A DNA stretch of 64,000 nt from Prionace glauca. Its lineage: Eukaryota > Chordata > Chondrichthyes > Carcharhiniformes > Carcharhinidae. The notes below the pieces were generated by a model that worked only from the letters and a program-made list of their open reading frames with translations, searched no databases and was not told the DNA's origin. The number at the start of each line of letters is the position of its first letter. Position 1 is the stretch's first letter. The position numbers and the translations under genes are program-made. The stretch is from contig CM075760.1 in the NCBI GenBank assembly GCA_037974335.1, positions 37,395,609-37,459,608 of the forward strand, read 5' to 3'. Shown here in pieces: positions 62,976 to 64,000 of this stretch.

Positions 62976-63405
62976 TGTGGAGCAGAGTTGAGAGGCAGCG
63001 ATTTTTGGGCGAGTGAGGAGGCAGCAAAAAGGTAGCAAAAAGTTTATACTGGGTAACTTTTTATTTTAGTTTTAAAGTCGCGAGTTTCGGCGGTTTTTTT
63101 TAAATTAAGTTAGAAACCGGAAATCGTCACTAGGGCGCTTGCCGGTACTTGTAGTTTTTTTTTCTCGGGTTTAAAAAGCTCCTACCTCCGTGACTCGGCC
63201 TCATTGTTCCTGTGGAGCAGAGTTGAGAGGCAGCGATTTTTGGGCGAGTGAGGAGGCAGCAAAAAGGTAGCAAAAAGTTTATACTGGGTAACTTTTTATT
63301 TTAGTTTTAAAGTCGCGAGTTTCGGCGGTTTTTTTTAAACTAAGTTAGAAACCGGAAGTCGTCACTAGGGCGCTTGCCGGTACTTGTAGTTTTTTTTTCT
63401 CGGGC
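62976..63405 (+). promoter_or_regulatory. two tandem 5' UTR monomers of a LINE
   Basis: Unit 1 starts at 62,976 and unit 2 at 63,211 (period 235 bp; both start tgtggagcagagttgagagg), nearly identical over about 190 bp. Each carries an AAAGTCGCGAG and GAAACCGGAA block. By position they form the 5' UTR of the LINE whose ORF1 begins at 63,559, and may act as repeated promoters. Confidence 0.75.
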
Positions 63406-63558
63406 CCCTAACCCTATAAATTAGCGCAGAGAGGATACCCGATTTTCTACACTGGTAGAGAATCCTACCCTTCCACCTCCTCTAACCTAATTATAAGTGT
63501 GTGGGAAGGTTTTTTTTTTATAAATATTTTTATTTTTCTGCTGGGAATAGTTTCAGGG

Positions 63559-64000
63559 ATGGCAGTTCAGGCTGTAAGCTGCATCTCCTGTGGGATGTAT
63601 GTAGTGAGGGAGTCCAGCAGTGTTTCAGGTGGTTTTACTTGTGGGAAGTGTGTAAAAGTGCAGTTTCTGGAGGAGCGTGTAAAGGAGCTGGAGGTGGAAT
63701 TAGAGGAGCTCCGCATAATCCGGAAAGTGGAGGAGGACATAGAAAGGAGTTATAAGGAAATAGTTACTCCTAGAAATGAGTCTTGGGTCACTGTCAGGAA
63801 GAGGGGAAAGAAGCAGTTGGGGGGTCAATCCCCTGGGGCTGTTCCCCTCCAAAATAGGTTTTCGGTCCTGGAGGCTACAGTTGAGGAGGAATCAACTGGG
63901 GATAGCCAAAGGGAGCAGGTCACTGGGGGTGAGCCTATTGGGAAATCTCAGGTGGTTAGGGGTAAGAGGTTGGGCCTCGTGATTGGGGACTCCACAGTAA
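63559..64000 (+). CDS. LINE ORF1 protein, N-terminal part (runs off the window)
   Basis: Open from ATG at 63,559 to the window end (147 codons, no stop). Residues 1-35 have a zinc-ribbon-like pattern: MAVQAVSCISCGMYVV then TCGKC (CxxC-x18-CxxC). Residues about 38-75 form an acidic coiled coil (FLEERVKELEVELEELR). A linker with SWVTVRKRGKK follows, then RLGLVIGDSTV at the edge, the GDS block that opens the SGNH esterase domain known from CR1-like ORF1 proteins. The same layout is recognisable in the decayed LINE at 9,480-7,790. Such ORF1 proteins bind the element's RNA. Together with the doubled 5' UTR this looks like the 5' end of a near full-length, fairly young element. Confidence 0.8.
   Translation, partial: MAVQAVSCISCGMYVVRESSSVSGGFTCGKCVKVQFLEERVKELEVELEELRIIRKVEEDIERSYKEIVTPRNESWVTVRKRGKKQLGGQSPGAVPLQNRFSVLEATVEEESTGDSQREQVTGGEPIGKSQVVRGKRLGLVIGDSTV

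Noticed and set aside
62301-63038. Minus-strand frames rich in THPHS repeats
   Set aside because: These translate the GTGAGTGA tandem repeat and are not conserved protein.
60020-64000. A J segment or recombination signal upstream of C1
   Set aside because: No WG.GT J motif or heptamer with a spaced nonamer was recognised on the minus strand in this interval.

Overview
The window looks like a cartilaginous-fish (shark-type elasmobranch) nuclear chromosome. Evidence: a four-domain IgM heavy-chain constant region with a secretory tail ending DTVNSCQ, many CR1-type LINEs with short octamer tails, two families of tRNA-derived SINEs, a Penelope-like element, tandem C2H2 zinc-finger genes and a GPR139-like receptor. 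Species cannot be fixed by reading alone.

Layout. 0-24 kb: at least five copies of one C2H2 zinc-finger family (0.6-1.5 kb open; 12.95-13.6 kb broken; 14.5 kb scrap; 19.1-20.16 kb open but frameshifted near its end; 22.37-22.65 kb truncated). They flank EMC4 (minus strand, five exons, 10,994 to 5,579), which has a CpG-rich promoter. EMC4 intron 3 holds an old minus-strand LINE with a SINE and a CR1 nested inside it. At 22.65-24.2 kb the last zinc-finger copy is fused to a 1.5-kb duplicate of the IgM C1 exon and the intron upstream of it. 25-28 kb: SINEs, LINE scraps and two orphan promoter-like patches (CRE and YY1 motifs). 28.5-45 kb: a tRNA cluster with about eleven intact genes (Arg, Gly, Asn, Glu x3, Val, Leu x2, Thr x2) and eight or so relics, built by repeated duplication of tRNA-plus-flank modules. 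A Penelope-like element sits beside the tRNA-Leu copies. 47.1-48.6 kb: a two-exon GPR139-like GPCR. 51.9-60.0 kb: the IgM constant region on the minus strand (C1, C2, C3, C4 plus secretory tail, TM1, TM2). All splice phases agree and no stop is seen. 60-63 kb: the intron upstream of C1, with a 20-bp repeat array that is G-rich on the coding strand, then a GTGAGTGA array. No J segment is visible, so V, D and J should lie beyond 64 kb. 63-64 kb: the 5' end of a plus-strand LINE with two tandem 5'UTR monomers and an open ORF1 that runs off the window.

How the parts relate. IgM makes secreted or membrane antibody by a choice between polyadenylation after C4 and splicing from inside C4 to TM1. EMC4 is a housekeeping ER insertase subunit, the zinc-finger proteins are presumed DNA-binding regulators, and the tRNA genes are Pol III units. 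The most notable items are the switch-like repeat in the intron upstream of C1 together with its displaced copy fused to a zinc-finger gene, the tRNA array with drifting anticodons (including a Gln relic with a UUA anticodon), and the LINE with doubled 5'UTR monomers. All calls come from reading the sequence and remembered family patterns; no search was run.
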